DNA from: Acinetobacter sp. ANC 3929
Lineage (GTDB): Bacteria; Pseudomonadota; Gammaproteobacteria; Pseudomonadales; Moraxellaceae
Length of the DNA: 64,000 bases
Assembly: GCF_000369405.1 (NCBI RefSeq)
Contig: NZ_KB850002.1
Span: 62,001 to 126,000, forward strand
Direction: 5' to 3'
Position 1 is the stretch's first letter. Each line of letters starts with the position of its first letter. The notes under the pieces were generated by a model. The model did no database searches, had not been told where the DNA came from, and was given only the letters and a program-made list of their open reading frames with translations. Positions 45,001 through 52,209 of the stretch are shown in pieces. Both the position numbers and the translations under genes were made by a program.

Positions 45001-46284
45001 GTACAACATGCCAAAGGTCACTTAGTGTCAGTTTCACGTTCAGGTGAAATTGGTATTGCGGATGATTTAGGTCGTGAGCGTGAGCGCTATAAACTTCCTT
45101 ACGGTGCAAGCATCTTGCTGAAAGATGGTGAAGCTGTAGAAGCGGGCGGTATCGTGGCGACTTGGGATCCACATACACATCCACTTGTTACCGAAGTTGC
45201 GGGTAAAGCGCGTTTCAGCCAAATTGCTGATGGCGTAACTGCAACGTCTAAGACAGATGATGCAACAGGTATGACCACTGTTGAAATCTTGCCTGTAACA
45301 GCTCGTCCTGCTTCTGGTAAAGATTTACGTCCTGCAATTGTGTTGGATACAACAGATGGCGGCGAACAATTCTACTTCTTACCACAAAATACGATCGTAA
45401 CCGTTCGCGATGGCGCAACGATTGGTGTGGGTGATGTACTTGGTCGTGTACCCCAAGAAACTTCACGTACACGTGATATTACCGGTGGTCTTCCACGCGT
45501 AGCGGATTTATTTGAAGCACGTAAACCGAAAGAACATGCGATTCTTGCAGAAGTATCAGGTGTTGTAAGCTTCGGTAAAGAGACCAAAGGTAAGAACCGC
45601 TTAGTGATTACTCCGGATGATGGTTCTGAGATCTACGAAGAATTGATTCCAAAATGGCGTACCATTAACGTGTTCGAAGGTGAACATGTGAACCGTGGTG
45701 AAACCATTTCTGATGGCCCACAGAACCCACATGACATCTTGCGTTTGAAAGGTGAAGTCGCATTAACTAACTACATCGTGAACGAAGTTCAAGACGTTTA
45801 CCGTCTCCAAGGTGTGAAAATCAACGATAAGCACATTGAAGTTGTTGTACGTCAAATGTTGCGTAAAGTTGATATCACTGATGGCGGTGATACAAGCTTC
45901 ATCAAAGGCGAGCAAGTGGATTACATCCGCGTTGTTCAAGAGAACCAAGCTGTCTTGGCTCAGAACAAGTTCCCTGCGAAGTTTGAACGTCAGTTGATGG
46001 GTATCACGAAAGCATCGCTTTCTACTGACTCATTCATCTCTGCGGCATCGTTCCAGGAAACAACGCGTGTGTTAACTGAAGCGGCTGTAACAGGTAAAGA
46101 AGATGACTTACGTGGCTTGAAAGAGAACGTTGTTGTAGGTCGTTTGATCCCTGCTGGTACAGGTCTTGCGTATCATTTAGAGCGTCGTCGTCAAGAGTCA
46201 GAAGCTGCTGAATTTGAACTTCATAACGATTTCAGTGAAGTTGACCAAGCATTTAGTCAAGCGTTGAACTCAGACCAGTTCTAA
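42091..46284 (+). CDS. rpoC: RNA polymerase beta' subunit
   Basis: Largest catalytic subunit, 1397 residues. The N-terminal zinc site is CLCGKYKRMKYKGVICEKCG, the Mg2+ site is NADFDGDQ, and the second zinc site includes CESTFGVCARCYG. Translation starts at TTG (42091), directly preceded by a GGAGAAAAAAA ribosome site; the next in-frame ATG would remove the conserved DLLDI start. A rare start codon for such an abundant protein is noteworthy but shared by relatives as far as I know. Confidence 0.98.
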   Translation: MKDLLDIMRKKPDSEGHAPVEFDRIRIGLASPEMIKSWSHGEVKKPETINYRTFKPERDGLFCAKIFGPVKDYECLCGKYKRMKYKGVICEKCGVEVTTAKVRRERMGHIELASPVAHIWFLKSLPSRIGLLLDMTLRDIERVLYFESYVVTDPGMTPFEKYQLLTDEEYYNALEEHGDEFTAKMGAEAIQDLLKDIDLEAEIARLREEIPQTTSETKLKKSSKRLKLMEAFKDSNNKPEWMVMNVLPVLPPDLRPLVPLEGGRFATSDLNDLYRRVINRNNRLKRLLDLAAPDIIVRNEKRMLQESVDALLDNGRRGRAITGSNKRPLKSLADMIKGKQGRFRQNLLGKRVDYSGRSVITVGPTLRLHQCGLPKKMALELFKPFIFAKLQASGQATTIKAAKKMVERETPEVWDVLASVIRQHPVMLNRAPTLHRLGLQAFEPILIEGKAIRLHPLVCAAFNADFDGDQMAVHVPLTLEAQLEARALMMSTNNILSPANGEPIIVPSQDVVLGLYYITRDAVNAKGEGMVFADTHEVNRALATGKVAIHARVKVRVHQTVIDENGQREKQTIIVDTTPGRCLLWEVVPQGLSFESINLEMTKKNISKLINSCYRKLGLKDTVIFADQLMYLGFRQATRSGVSVGMEDMLIPPNKHTIIDKAETEVREIEQQFEQGFVTAGERYNKVVDIWARTNDQVAKAMMDNLSYTLVKNKQGEDEKQKSFNSIYMMSDSGARGSAAQIRQLAGMRGLMAKPDGSIIETPIKANFREGLTVLQYFISTHGARKGLADTALKTANSGYLTRRLVDVAQDLVITESDCGTAGGLVMTPFIQGGDVIEPLRDRVLGRVTAEDVRRASDDEVVLARGTLIDEKIAAELEEAGVDEVKVRSVIACESTFGVCARCYGRDLARGHLVNPGESVGVMAAQSIGEPGTQLTMRTFHVGGAASRTSAANSVQVRNKGTVRFHNVKTVQHAKGHLVSVSRSGEIGIADDLGRERERYKLPYGASILLKDGEAVEAGGIVATWDPHTHPLVTEVAGKARFSQIADGVTATSKTDDATGMTTVEILPVTARPASGKDLRPAIVLDTTDGGEQFYFLPQNTIVTVRDGATIGVGDVLGRVPQETSRTRDITGGLPRVADLFEARKPKEHAILAEVSGVVSFGKETKGKNRLVITPDDGSEIYEELIPKWRTINVFEGEHVNRGETISDGPQNPHDILRLKGEVALTNYIVNEVQDVYRLQGVKINDKHIEVVVRQMLRKVDITDGGDTSFIKGEQVDYIRVVQENQAVLAQNKFPAKFERQLMGITKASLSTDSFISAASFQETTRVLTEAAVTGKEDDLRGLKENVVVGRLIPAGTGLAYHLERRRQESEAAEFELHNDFSEVDQAFSQALNSDQF

Positions 46285-46297
46285 GTTTTAACGAATT

Positions 46298-46326
46298 AAA
46301 AAAGGCACCTTCGGGTGCCTTTTTTT
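46298..46326 (+). terminator. Terminator of the rpoBC operon
   Basis: AAAAAAGGCACC pairs with GGTGCCTTTTTT around a TTCG tetraloop, ending in seven T residues, 14 nt past the rpoC stop. Confidence 0.95.
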
Positions 46327-46448
46327 GTGGGAAAATGAAGCATTTGTTACAAAAACACATTACAGCATCAGTATTTGATTACTTAATCAAAGTAAACAGT
46401 TCATTAAACAATATTATTCTATGCACATCTGAGAGAGGAGTAGTTCTA

Positions 46449-46814
46449 ATGAAAAAAATGATGATGATTGCTGGTGTCGGTTTAATGTCAACTACACTAT
46501 TTGTGGGTTGCCAAAATGCGAGTCCAGAGAGTAAACGTATTGGTTCTGCTGCAATTGGTGGTGGTGCAGGTGGTGCGGTAGGTAAGCATGTTGGTGGTAA
46601 TCTTGGTGCTGGTCTTGGTGCTGCAATTGGCGCGGGTGTTGCTGCAAATGCTAAAGGTTCAAATAGTAAAAATACACGTAATAGCGCAATCGGTGCGGGC
46701 TTAGGTGCCGTGATTGGTGGTGCTGTTTTAGGAGGTGACTCTGGTGCTGCTGTTGGTGGTGCGCTAGGTGGTAGTGCTGGTTCTGCTTATGGTGAGAAAA
46801 AAGGTAAGTACTAA
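46449..46814 (+). CDS. Glycine-zipper lipoprotein, paralogue 1
   Basis: A small lipoprotein of 121 residues. The signal peptide ends with the lipobox LFVGC, followed by a short polar stretch and a glycine-zipper 2TM-type region dominated by GGGAGGAVGKHVGGNLGAGL and similar repeats. Such domains occur in SlyB/OsmB-like envelope proteins. The frame extends upstream of 46449, but the ATG there fits the signal peptide and follows GAGAGGAG. A paralogue lies 350 bp downstream. Confidence 0.8.
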   Translation: MKKMMMIAGVGLMSTTLFVGCQNASPESKRIGSAAIGGGAGGAVGKHVGGNLGAGLGAAIGAGVAANAKGSNSKNTRNSAIGAGLGAVIGGAVLGGDSGAAVGGALGGSAGSAYGEKKGKY

Positions 46815-47167
46815 GCCTGAATAGAAATCGCTCGATGGCTGATTATCTCTTTGAGCTTTAGCCATCGAACCGGTTCATTGAATAAAGTTGTATTTTCTCA
46901 GTAGGCATAAATGCATTCCTGAGAAAAGTTCCATAATAAAAACCTTATTTATAATCCAAATTTTAATTCATCCTAATTCTTTAAAGCACCCAGCGTTGAG
47001 CAAACTTATCTAGATCTTACTTATTTCATCTTCATCCAAATGTTTTTAAAAGCAGCCGCCTTTACAAAATATCAATCGATTGGGACAGTGTGATAACACA
47101 ATGTGATCAAAATCCACATAAAAGAAGATTATGCTTTTTATTAGAAAGTATAGGAGTGAGTATAGTC
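46815..47167. other. Intergenic region between the glycine-zipper paralogues
   Basis: No gene seen. Two dyads occur: TCGATGGCT (46832-46840) with AGCCATCGA (46860-46868), and TTTTCTCAG (46893-46901) with CTGAGAAAA (46919-46927), the latter around an inner GCATAAATGC. Neither has a T run, so these may be weak terminators or regulatory sites of the second gene. Confidence 0.5.
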
Positions 47168-47527
47168 ATGAAAAAAACAATAGGTTTAGTTTCTACTTTG
47201 GTGTTATCTGCGGTAATGTTCACCGGCTGTCAAAATATGAGTGCCTCTGACCAGCGTATTGGTACAGCAGCCCTTGGCGGTGCTGTAGGTGGCGGTCTAG
47301 GTAACCATGTTGGTGGCGGATTAGGTGCGGGTGTAGGTGCTGCTGCCGGTGCTGGCGTGGGTGCCAATGCGAAAGGTGCAAATAGTAGCTCTACCACTAG
47401 TAGTGCCATTGGTGCTGGTATCGGTTCTGTCGTTGGTAAAGCAATCTTTGGTGGTGATTCAGGCGCTGCAATTGGTGGTGCAATCGGTGGTGGTGCTGGA
47501 GCCGCAATCCAAGAGAAAAAGAGATAA
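47168..47527 (+). CDS. Glycine-zipper lipoprotein, paralogue 2
   Basis: The 119-residue protein shares the whole layout of its upstream neighbour: lipobox MFTGC, then CQNMSASDQRIGTAALGG and a glycine-zipper region ending IGGGAGAAIQEKK. The shared pattern RIG(S/T)AA.GG indicates a tandem duplication. ATG at 47168 follows a GGAGTGAG ribosome site; the frame upstream is unlikely to be translated. Envelope location is inferred; the function is unknown. Confidence 0.8.
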   Translation: MKKTIGLVSTLVLSAVMFTGCQNMSASDQRIGTAALGGAVGGGLGNHVGGGLGAGVGAAAGAGVGANAKGANSSSTTSSAIGAGIGSVVGKAIFGGDSGAAIGGAIGGGAGAAIQEKKR

Positions 47528-47589
47528 TTTCTGATCATCAGCTTCAAAAATGCCTGCAAACGATTGCAGGCATTTTTATGTGAATTGTG

Positions 47590-48096
47590 TTAAGCACTAG
47601 CTTTGGGTTTTTTACGACGGATATAAAGAACTTTTTCAACTTCTGCGATTCGCGTTCCTGCATCATCAACAATATTCAATGTGTAATGGCGTAGAACTGG
47701 CTCATGGTTCTCAGCCAATTTCTTGATTTCAGTGATTTCACTTGCATTCAGCTGGATCTCTGCATAAACGGTATTCCGTCCTGGAGCAATAAAATTAATC
47801 GTGGCACTTTTGTCCCAGACAATATATTTGTGACCTAAATGATGAATCAGAATCAGCATATAAAAAGGGTCGACCATTGAATAAAGGCTACCGCCAAAAT
47901 GTGTCCCGACAATATTGCGATTGCGTCTGGTTAGTGGCATTTTGACTCGAATGTAGTAATCATCCAGATCAATGCTTTCAATCTCGATTCCCGCGCCACG
48001 ATAAGGTGAATAATGGTTGAGCATAAATTTCGATATCGCAGGAATGGTTCGAATTTTTTTGAAAAAGTCTTTCATGGTCAATTTTTTTTCTTGCAA
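47590..48096 (-). CDS. DUF4442-type hotdog-fold protein
   Basis: A 168-residue protein with the hotdog-like arrangement seen in DUF4442/PaaI-type thioesterases: NIVGTHFGGSLYSMVDPFYM in the active-site helix region and WDKSATINFIAPGRNTVYAE in the following strands. The substrate is unknown. The later ATG at 48075 (MKDFFKK) is an alternative start. It is a single gene, divergent from the alpha/beta hydrolase. Confidence 0.75.
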   Translation of the reverse strand: MQEKKLTMKDFFKKIRTIPAISKFMLNHYSPYRGAGIEIESIDLDDYYIRVKMPLTRRNRNIVGTHFGGSLYSMVDPFYMLILIHHLGHKYIVWDKSATINFIAPGRNTVYAEIQLNASEITEIKKLAENHEPVLRHYTLNIVDDAGTRIAEVEKVLYIRRKKPKASA

Positions 48097-48188
48097 CTCT
48101 ATTCATACTCCATAAGTATCATTTTTATTGCATCGCTGGCAATGGCTGTTTTATGAACAGCCGATAGAAAACAAAATGGGAAAGAATT

Positions 48189-49064
48189 ATGCAAGCACAA
48201 GTAAAAACAGTAACGACGTCTGATCAGCAAACGCTTTGTGTCAAAACATGGGGTGAGGAGAAAAAAACACCTTTGGTTTTAGTACATGGCTATCCAGATA
48301 ATCAGGAAGTGTGGGAGCCAATCATTGAAAAACTCGTTAATGATTACTATGTGGTGACTTATGATGTGCGTGGTGCAGGTCTATCTTCGATTCCTAAACG
48401 TATCAAAGATTATCGTTTGCCACGTTTGTCATTGGACCTTCAAGAAGTCGTTGATGCCGTGATCCCAGACCGTAATTTTCACATGGCAGCGCACGATTGG
48501 GGTTCTTTGCAATCTTGGGAGTCGGCGACTGAACCAAAATTAAAGGGCCGATTATTATCTTATACAACGATTTCAGGTCCTTGTTTAGATCATGCTTCTT
48601 TGTATCTGCGTGAAAAATTCAAATCTGCACCAAGCAATGTACTGAAAATGCTGACGAAATCTTGGTATATCGGAGCTTTCCATTTACCTTTAGTTGCGCC
48701 AACTGTGTGGACATTCTTTAGCCCTGAGAAATGGGGCAAGATTTTAAGTGGTTTGGAAAAGAAGAAAAATTTACCTTTAAATGCCAATATTGTGGCGGAT
48801 GGTAAATACGGCATTAATTTGTATCGTGCCAATTTTATTCCTTCTTTAACTCAACCTCGCCAACGCTATGCACAATGTCCTGTACAAGCGATCGTATTAC
48901 AGCGCGATGCTTTTGTGAGTACTGAGTACATTACTGAATCTATGCCAAAATGGGTGGAAAAATTTGAGTATGTTGAACTCGATGCCAACCACTGGGCGGT
49001 ATTGAGCCAACCAGAAAAAATTGCTGAACTGATCCGTCAATTCGTGCAACGTCAAGCTGCTTAA
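48189..49064 (+). CDS. Alpha/beta hydrolase, epoxide hydrolase-like
   Basis: The 291-residue protein has the oxyanion-hole HGYPDNQEVWE, then DVRGAGLSS, and a nucleophile elbow HDWGSLQ. The nucleophile is therefore Asp, as in epoxide hydrolases and haloalkane dehalogenases, not Ser. The C-terminal catalytic His is in LDANHWAVLSQP. No signal peptide. AAAGAATT precedes the ATG. Substrate unknown. Confidence 0.82.
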   Translation: MQAQVKTVTTSDQQTLCVKTWGEEKKTPLVLVHGYPDNQEVWEPIIEKLVNDYYVVTYDVRGAGLSSIPKRIKDYRLPRLSLDLQEVVDAVIPDRNFHMAAHDWGSLQSWESATEPKLKGRLLSYTTISGPCLDHASLYLREKFKSAPSNVLKMLTKSWYIGAFHLPLVAPTVWTFFSPEKWGKILSGLEKKKNLPLNANIVADGKYGINLYRANFIPSLTQPRQRYAQCPVQAIVLQRDAFVSTEYITESMPKWVEKFEYVELDANHWAVLSQPEKIAELIRQFVQRQAA

Positions 49065-49185
49065 GGCTTTAGTGGATTTATTAAGCTAAAAATCACTTAA
49101 GATTAGCGATAATACGGCGATATTTTCAGCTAGGTTTTCATGAATCTGCTAGAATATCGCCTTTTCTTTGCTCCTGAATTTGTTC

Positions 49186-50607
49186 ATGAATGCTGTCGTA
49201 ATTGCGATTGCCGTGATGTTTATCCTATCACTGGCACGAGTTTCTGTTGTTCTCACTTTGGTGATTTCAGCCATCATTGGAGGCTTGGTCGCTGGTCTAA
49301 GTCTTTCTCAAACTGTAGAAGCATTTAATGCTGGCTTAGGCGATGGTGCTGAAGTGGCGTTGGCTTATGCTGTATTAGGTGCATTTGCATTGGCACTTTC
49401 AAAGTCTGGATTACCCGATTTACTTGCCCATAAACTGATTGGTTTGTTAGGGATGGAAGCAGGTAAAAATCAGCAGAAAAAGGTGAAATATCTATTATTA
49501 ACCATTCTACTGATCGCTGCTATTTTCTCTCAAAACCTGATTCCAGTGCATATTGCGTTTATTCCAGTATTGGTTCCACCTTTATTGAAAGTGATGAACC
49601 ACTTGAAGCTAGATCGTCGAGCGGCAGCATGTGTGATGACTTTAGGTTTGGTCGGAACCTATATTTTTCTCCCTGTTGGCTTTGGTGCGATCTTCCTTGA
49701 ACAGATTTTGATGGGCAATATCAACAAGATTGGCGCTGCTTATGGCTTGCATGTCGAGCGCGGCATGATGCCTATCGGTATGGCGATTCCAGTATTAGGG
49801 ATGGTGATTGGTACACTGGTTGCGGTATTTATTAGCTATCGTAAGCCACGTATCTATGTTGATCGATCAATTACGCCAGTCAAAACGATTGATCTGGATA
49901 AGCCGCTGAAAGTCACCACGCAAGCAGAATATGATCTCAAAGCTGATGCTGAAGAGCTCAAACATGAAGCAGAGAATGTGCCTTATATCTCCAAGAAAAC
50001 CATGTTCATGGCGGTGCTTGCGATCGGTTTAACGTTAGTTGCACAGCTGTATTCAGGTTCAATGATTCTCGGTGGTTTAGTTGGTTTTGCAGTGTTATCC
50101 GCGTCAGGTATTTTTAAATGGCAAGATGCTGATGACGTATTTGTACAAGGTATGCGTATGATGGCTTTGGTGGGCTTTATCATGATCTCTGCGGCAGGTT
50201 TTGCTTCAGTGATGACGCACACAGGCGATATTACTCATCTGGTCAATGGCGTAGTCCATATCATTGGCGATAACCATGCATTAGCTGCATTCCTGATGCT
50301 CTTTATCGGCTTATTCGTAACGATTGGTATTGGTTCATCATTCTCAAGTGTGCCTGTGCTGGCAGTGATTTACGTCCCTTTATGTGTACAGTTTGGTTTT
50401 TCACCGTTGGCAACCATCGCCTTAATTGGTACCGCTGCGGCACTAGGTGATGCGGGTTCACCTGCATCTGATTCGACCTTAGGACCGACAGCTGGTTTAG
50501 GTGTAGATGGTCAACATGATCACATTTGGGATACGGTTGTGCCAACTTTTATACATTTTAATATTCCTTTGCTTATTTTTGGCTGGATTGCCGCAATGGT
50601 TTTATAA
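49186..50607 (+). CDS. Na+/H+ antiporter family transporter
   Basis: Polytopic inner-membrane protein of the Na_H_antiporter (NhaC-like) superfamily with about 11 hydrophobic segments. LSKSGLPDLLAHKLIG, NLIPVHIAFIPVLVPPLL and GDAGSPASDSTLGPTAGL are typical internal motifs of the group. I give the ATG at 49186 (473 residues); a TTG 18 nt upstream is the alternative, and neither has a clear ribosome site. The exchanged ion is not certain. Confidence 0.8.
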   Translation: MNAVVIAIAVMFILSLARVSVVLTLVISAIIGGLVAGLSLSQTVEAFNAGLGDGAEVALAYAVLGAFALALSKSGLPDLLAHKLIGLLGMEAGKNQQKKVKYLLLTILLIAAIFSQNLIPVHIAFIPVLVPPLLKVMNHLKLDRRAAACVMTLGLVGTYIFLPVGFGAIFLEQILMGNINKIGAAYGLHVERGMMPIGMAIPVLGMVIGTLVAVFISYRKPRIYVDRSITPVKTIDLDKPLKVTTQAEYDLKADAEELKHEAENVPYISKKTMFMAVLAIGLTLVAQLYSGSMILGGLVGFAVLSASGIFKWQDADDVFVQGMRMMALVGFIMISAAGFASVMTHTGDITHLVNGVVHIIGDNHALAAFLMLFIGLFVTIGIGSSFSSVPVLAVIYVPLCVQFGFSPLATIALIGTAAALGDAGSPASDSTLGPTAGLGVDGQHDHIWDTVVPTFIHFNIPLLIFGWIAAMVL

Positions 50608-50608
50608 T

Positions 50609-50637
50609 AAAAATGGCTCGTTAAGAGCCATTTTTTA
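50609..50637 (+). terminator. Terminator after the antiporter gene
   Basis: AAAAATGGCTC pairs with GAGCCATTTTTT around a short TTAA-type loop. Confidence 0.92.
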
Positions 50638-50639
50638 TG

Positions 50640-50957
50640 CTTGTATATTTTTTAGAATTAAAATATAAAAATAATCAGTATTTGACATTTTTTGTCTCTT
50701 TTTTAATCTGGTTTTATAATATGATTTTAATATTAAGTTTTATATGATTATATTTTTAAATTCATCTAAATTGAATTTTTCTAAAAACTTTAATTGATAT
50801 TTTAAAATATCTTATTCCGATAAAAATACTAGGTTTTATAGTAATTTAACTTGATTAAAATAGTCTGATTTAATGATTTTTACATATTTTAACAATTATA
50901 TTTTATTAATATTCAATATATTACAAAATAGATTTAAAAGGTCGGAATTAATAAGTA
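50640..50957. other. Extremely AT-rich intergenic region
   Basis: About 320 bp with no ORF of note and a GC content of only about 12-17 percent by eye in several lines. It precedes the ompW promoter. The composition is what an H-NS-type protein would bind. Confidence 0.6.
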
Positions 50958-50987
50958 TTGCATAATGTAAAAACCCATGCTTATTAT
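50958..50987 (+). promoter_or_regulatory. Putative ompW promoter
   Basis: TTGCAT and TATTAT are separated by 18 bp, 38 bp before the ompW ATG. Five of six -10 positions match. Confidence 0.5.
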
Positions 50988-51025
50988 GTAGAACAAGAAC
51001 ATAAATTGTTAAAGAGGTTGTTTAA

Positions 51026-51610
51026 ATGTTAAAGAAAGTATTGGTTGTTGCATTATTGGGGTTATCTTCAACTGCATTTGCAGGGGGCTTTCAAGTTAAA
51101 GTGGGAGCGAGTGTTATTAGTCCAACTGGAGATACGACTGTAGCACCTGGTGCAACGGTAAAAGGTGATAATGAATTTGCATTTACACCTTCGGTTGAAT
51201 ATTTCTTTGGTGAAACACCATTCTCAGCTGAAATTTTATTGGCGACGCCAATCAAGCATGATGTCTTATTAAACGGGGAAAAAGTTGCAAGTGTACGTCA
51301 ACTTCCTCCGACGATTACTGCAAAGTATAACTTTAAAAACTCAACTCGCTTCACGCCATATATTGGTGTCGGTGGTACAGCATTCATCCCATGGCATGAA
51401 AAGGGTGTAGCGAAAGATGTAAAAGAAGCATTTGGTTTTGCCGGTCAGTTAGGCTTTAACTTCCAGCCAGCTGATGCGAAAAACTGGGGTGTTTATGTGG
51501 ATGTGCGTTATGCTGACATTAGCCCAAAAGTAACCTTGGTCGATGGCACTAAATTTGATTTAGATCTCAACCCTGTGGTGTATACATTAGGTTATAGCTA
51601 CAGATTCTAA
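51026..51610 (+). CDS. ompW: Outer membrane protein of the OmpW family
   Basis: Eight-stranded outer-membrane barrel for small hydrophobic compounds. A signal peptide (MLKKVLVVALLGLSSTAFA) is followed by QVKVGASVISPTGDT, LPPTITAKYNF, FTPYIGVGGTAF and a C-terminal strand ending in Phe (LGYSYRF). The 194 residues match the family. An AAAGAGGTTG ribosome site precedes it. Confidence 0.88.
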   Translation: MLKKVLVVALLGLSSTAFAGGFQVKVGASVISPTGDTTVAPGATVKGDNEFAFTPSVEYFFGETPFSAEILLATPIKHDVLLNGEKVASVRQLPPTITAKYNFKNSTRFTPYIGVGGTAFIPWHEKGVAKDVKEAFGFAGQLGFNFQPADAKNWGVYVDVRYADISPKVTLVDGTKFDLDLNPVVYTLGYSYRF

Positions 51611-51627
51611 GTCAGCGAAAGATTGAA

Positions 51628-51656
51628 GAACCTCACCTTGTGTGAGGTTTTTTATT
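51628..51656 (+). terminator. Terminator of ompW
   Basis: AACCTCAC pairs with GTGAGGTT around a 4-nt loop, followed by a T-rich run. Confidence 0.92.
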
Positions 51657-51742
51657 TTTGCAATTTGAAATAAAACCGATACAGGCTTCAACACTTGAGT
51701 TTTGTATGCTGAGATATAAGCTTAAATAAAAGTGAATGGTCC

Positions 51743-52096
51743 ATGATGAAAAAATTTATAAGTACAGCATTATTACTCACACCATTATTGTTTTTGTCTC
51801 AGGCTCAGGCAGCGAGTTTTTCTTGTAAAGCGGCGAAGCTAAAAGCTGAGCAACAGATCTGCAATGACCGCAGTTTAAACGATGCCGATGTAAAACTGGC
51901 GACCACCTACCAAATTATTCTGCACGCTTTACCAATGGGTGGGCGTGATGCAGAGAAAGATCAACAATTTAAATGGCTAAAACAGCGCAATTCCTGTGCT
52001 GCTAATAGCCCTTGTCTGAAGCGTGCCTATGCACAACGACAACAGCAACTTGATCAGCTGTTACAGACGCGTGTCTTGAGCCAAGGACCATTCTAA
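51743..52096 (+). CDS. LprI-like/DUF1311 periplasmic protein
   Basis: Small secreted protein: signal peptide through QAQAA, then SFSCKAAKLKAEQQICNDRSLNDADVKLA, the pattern of DUF1311 (lysozyme inhibitor LprI-like) proteins with paired cysteines, and NSCAANSPCLKRAYAQR as the second conserved cysteine pair. Length 117. Lysozyme inhibition is known only for one distant member, so function here is open. Confidence 0.8.
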   Translation: MMKKFISTALLLTPLLFLSQAQAASFSCKAAKLKAEQQICNDRSLNDADVKLATTYQIILHALPMGGRDAEKDQQFKWLKQRNSCAANSPCLKRAYAQRQQQLDQLLQTRVLSQGPF

Positions 52097-52139
52097 TTTT
52101 CATTTTGTACAATTTTTAGCTGAAAAATAAAGCTGAAGG

Positions 52140-52169
52140 ATTGAAAAATCCAAGATATGCACCATTCAT
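52140..52169 (+). promoter_or_regulatory. Candidate sigma-32 heat-shock promoter of htpG
   Basis: ATTGAAA, a 13-bp spacer and CACCATTCAT resemble the sigma-32 consensus CTTGAAA and CCCCATnTA. It lies about 41 bp before htpG. Confidence 0.55.
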
Positions 52170-52209
52170 AAATCATTCCAAAGATATAAGCACAGATAAG
52201 GAGTGATTT

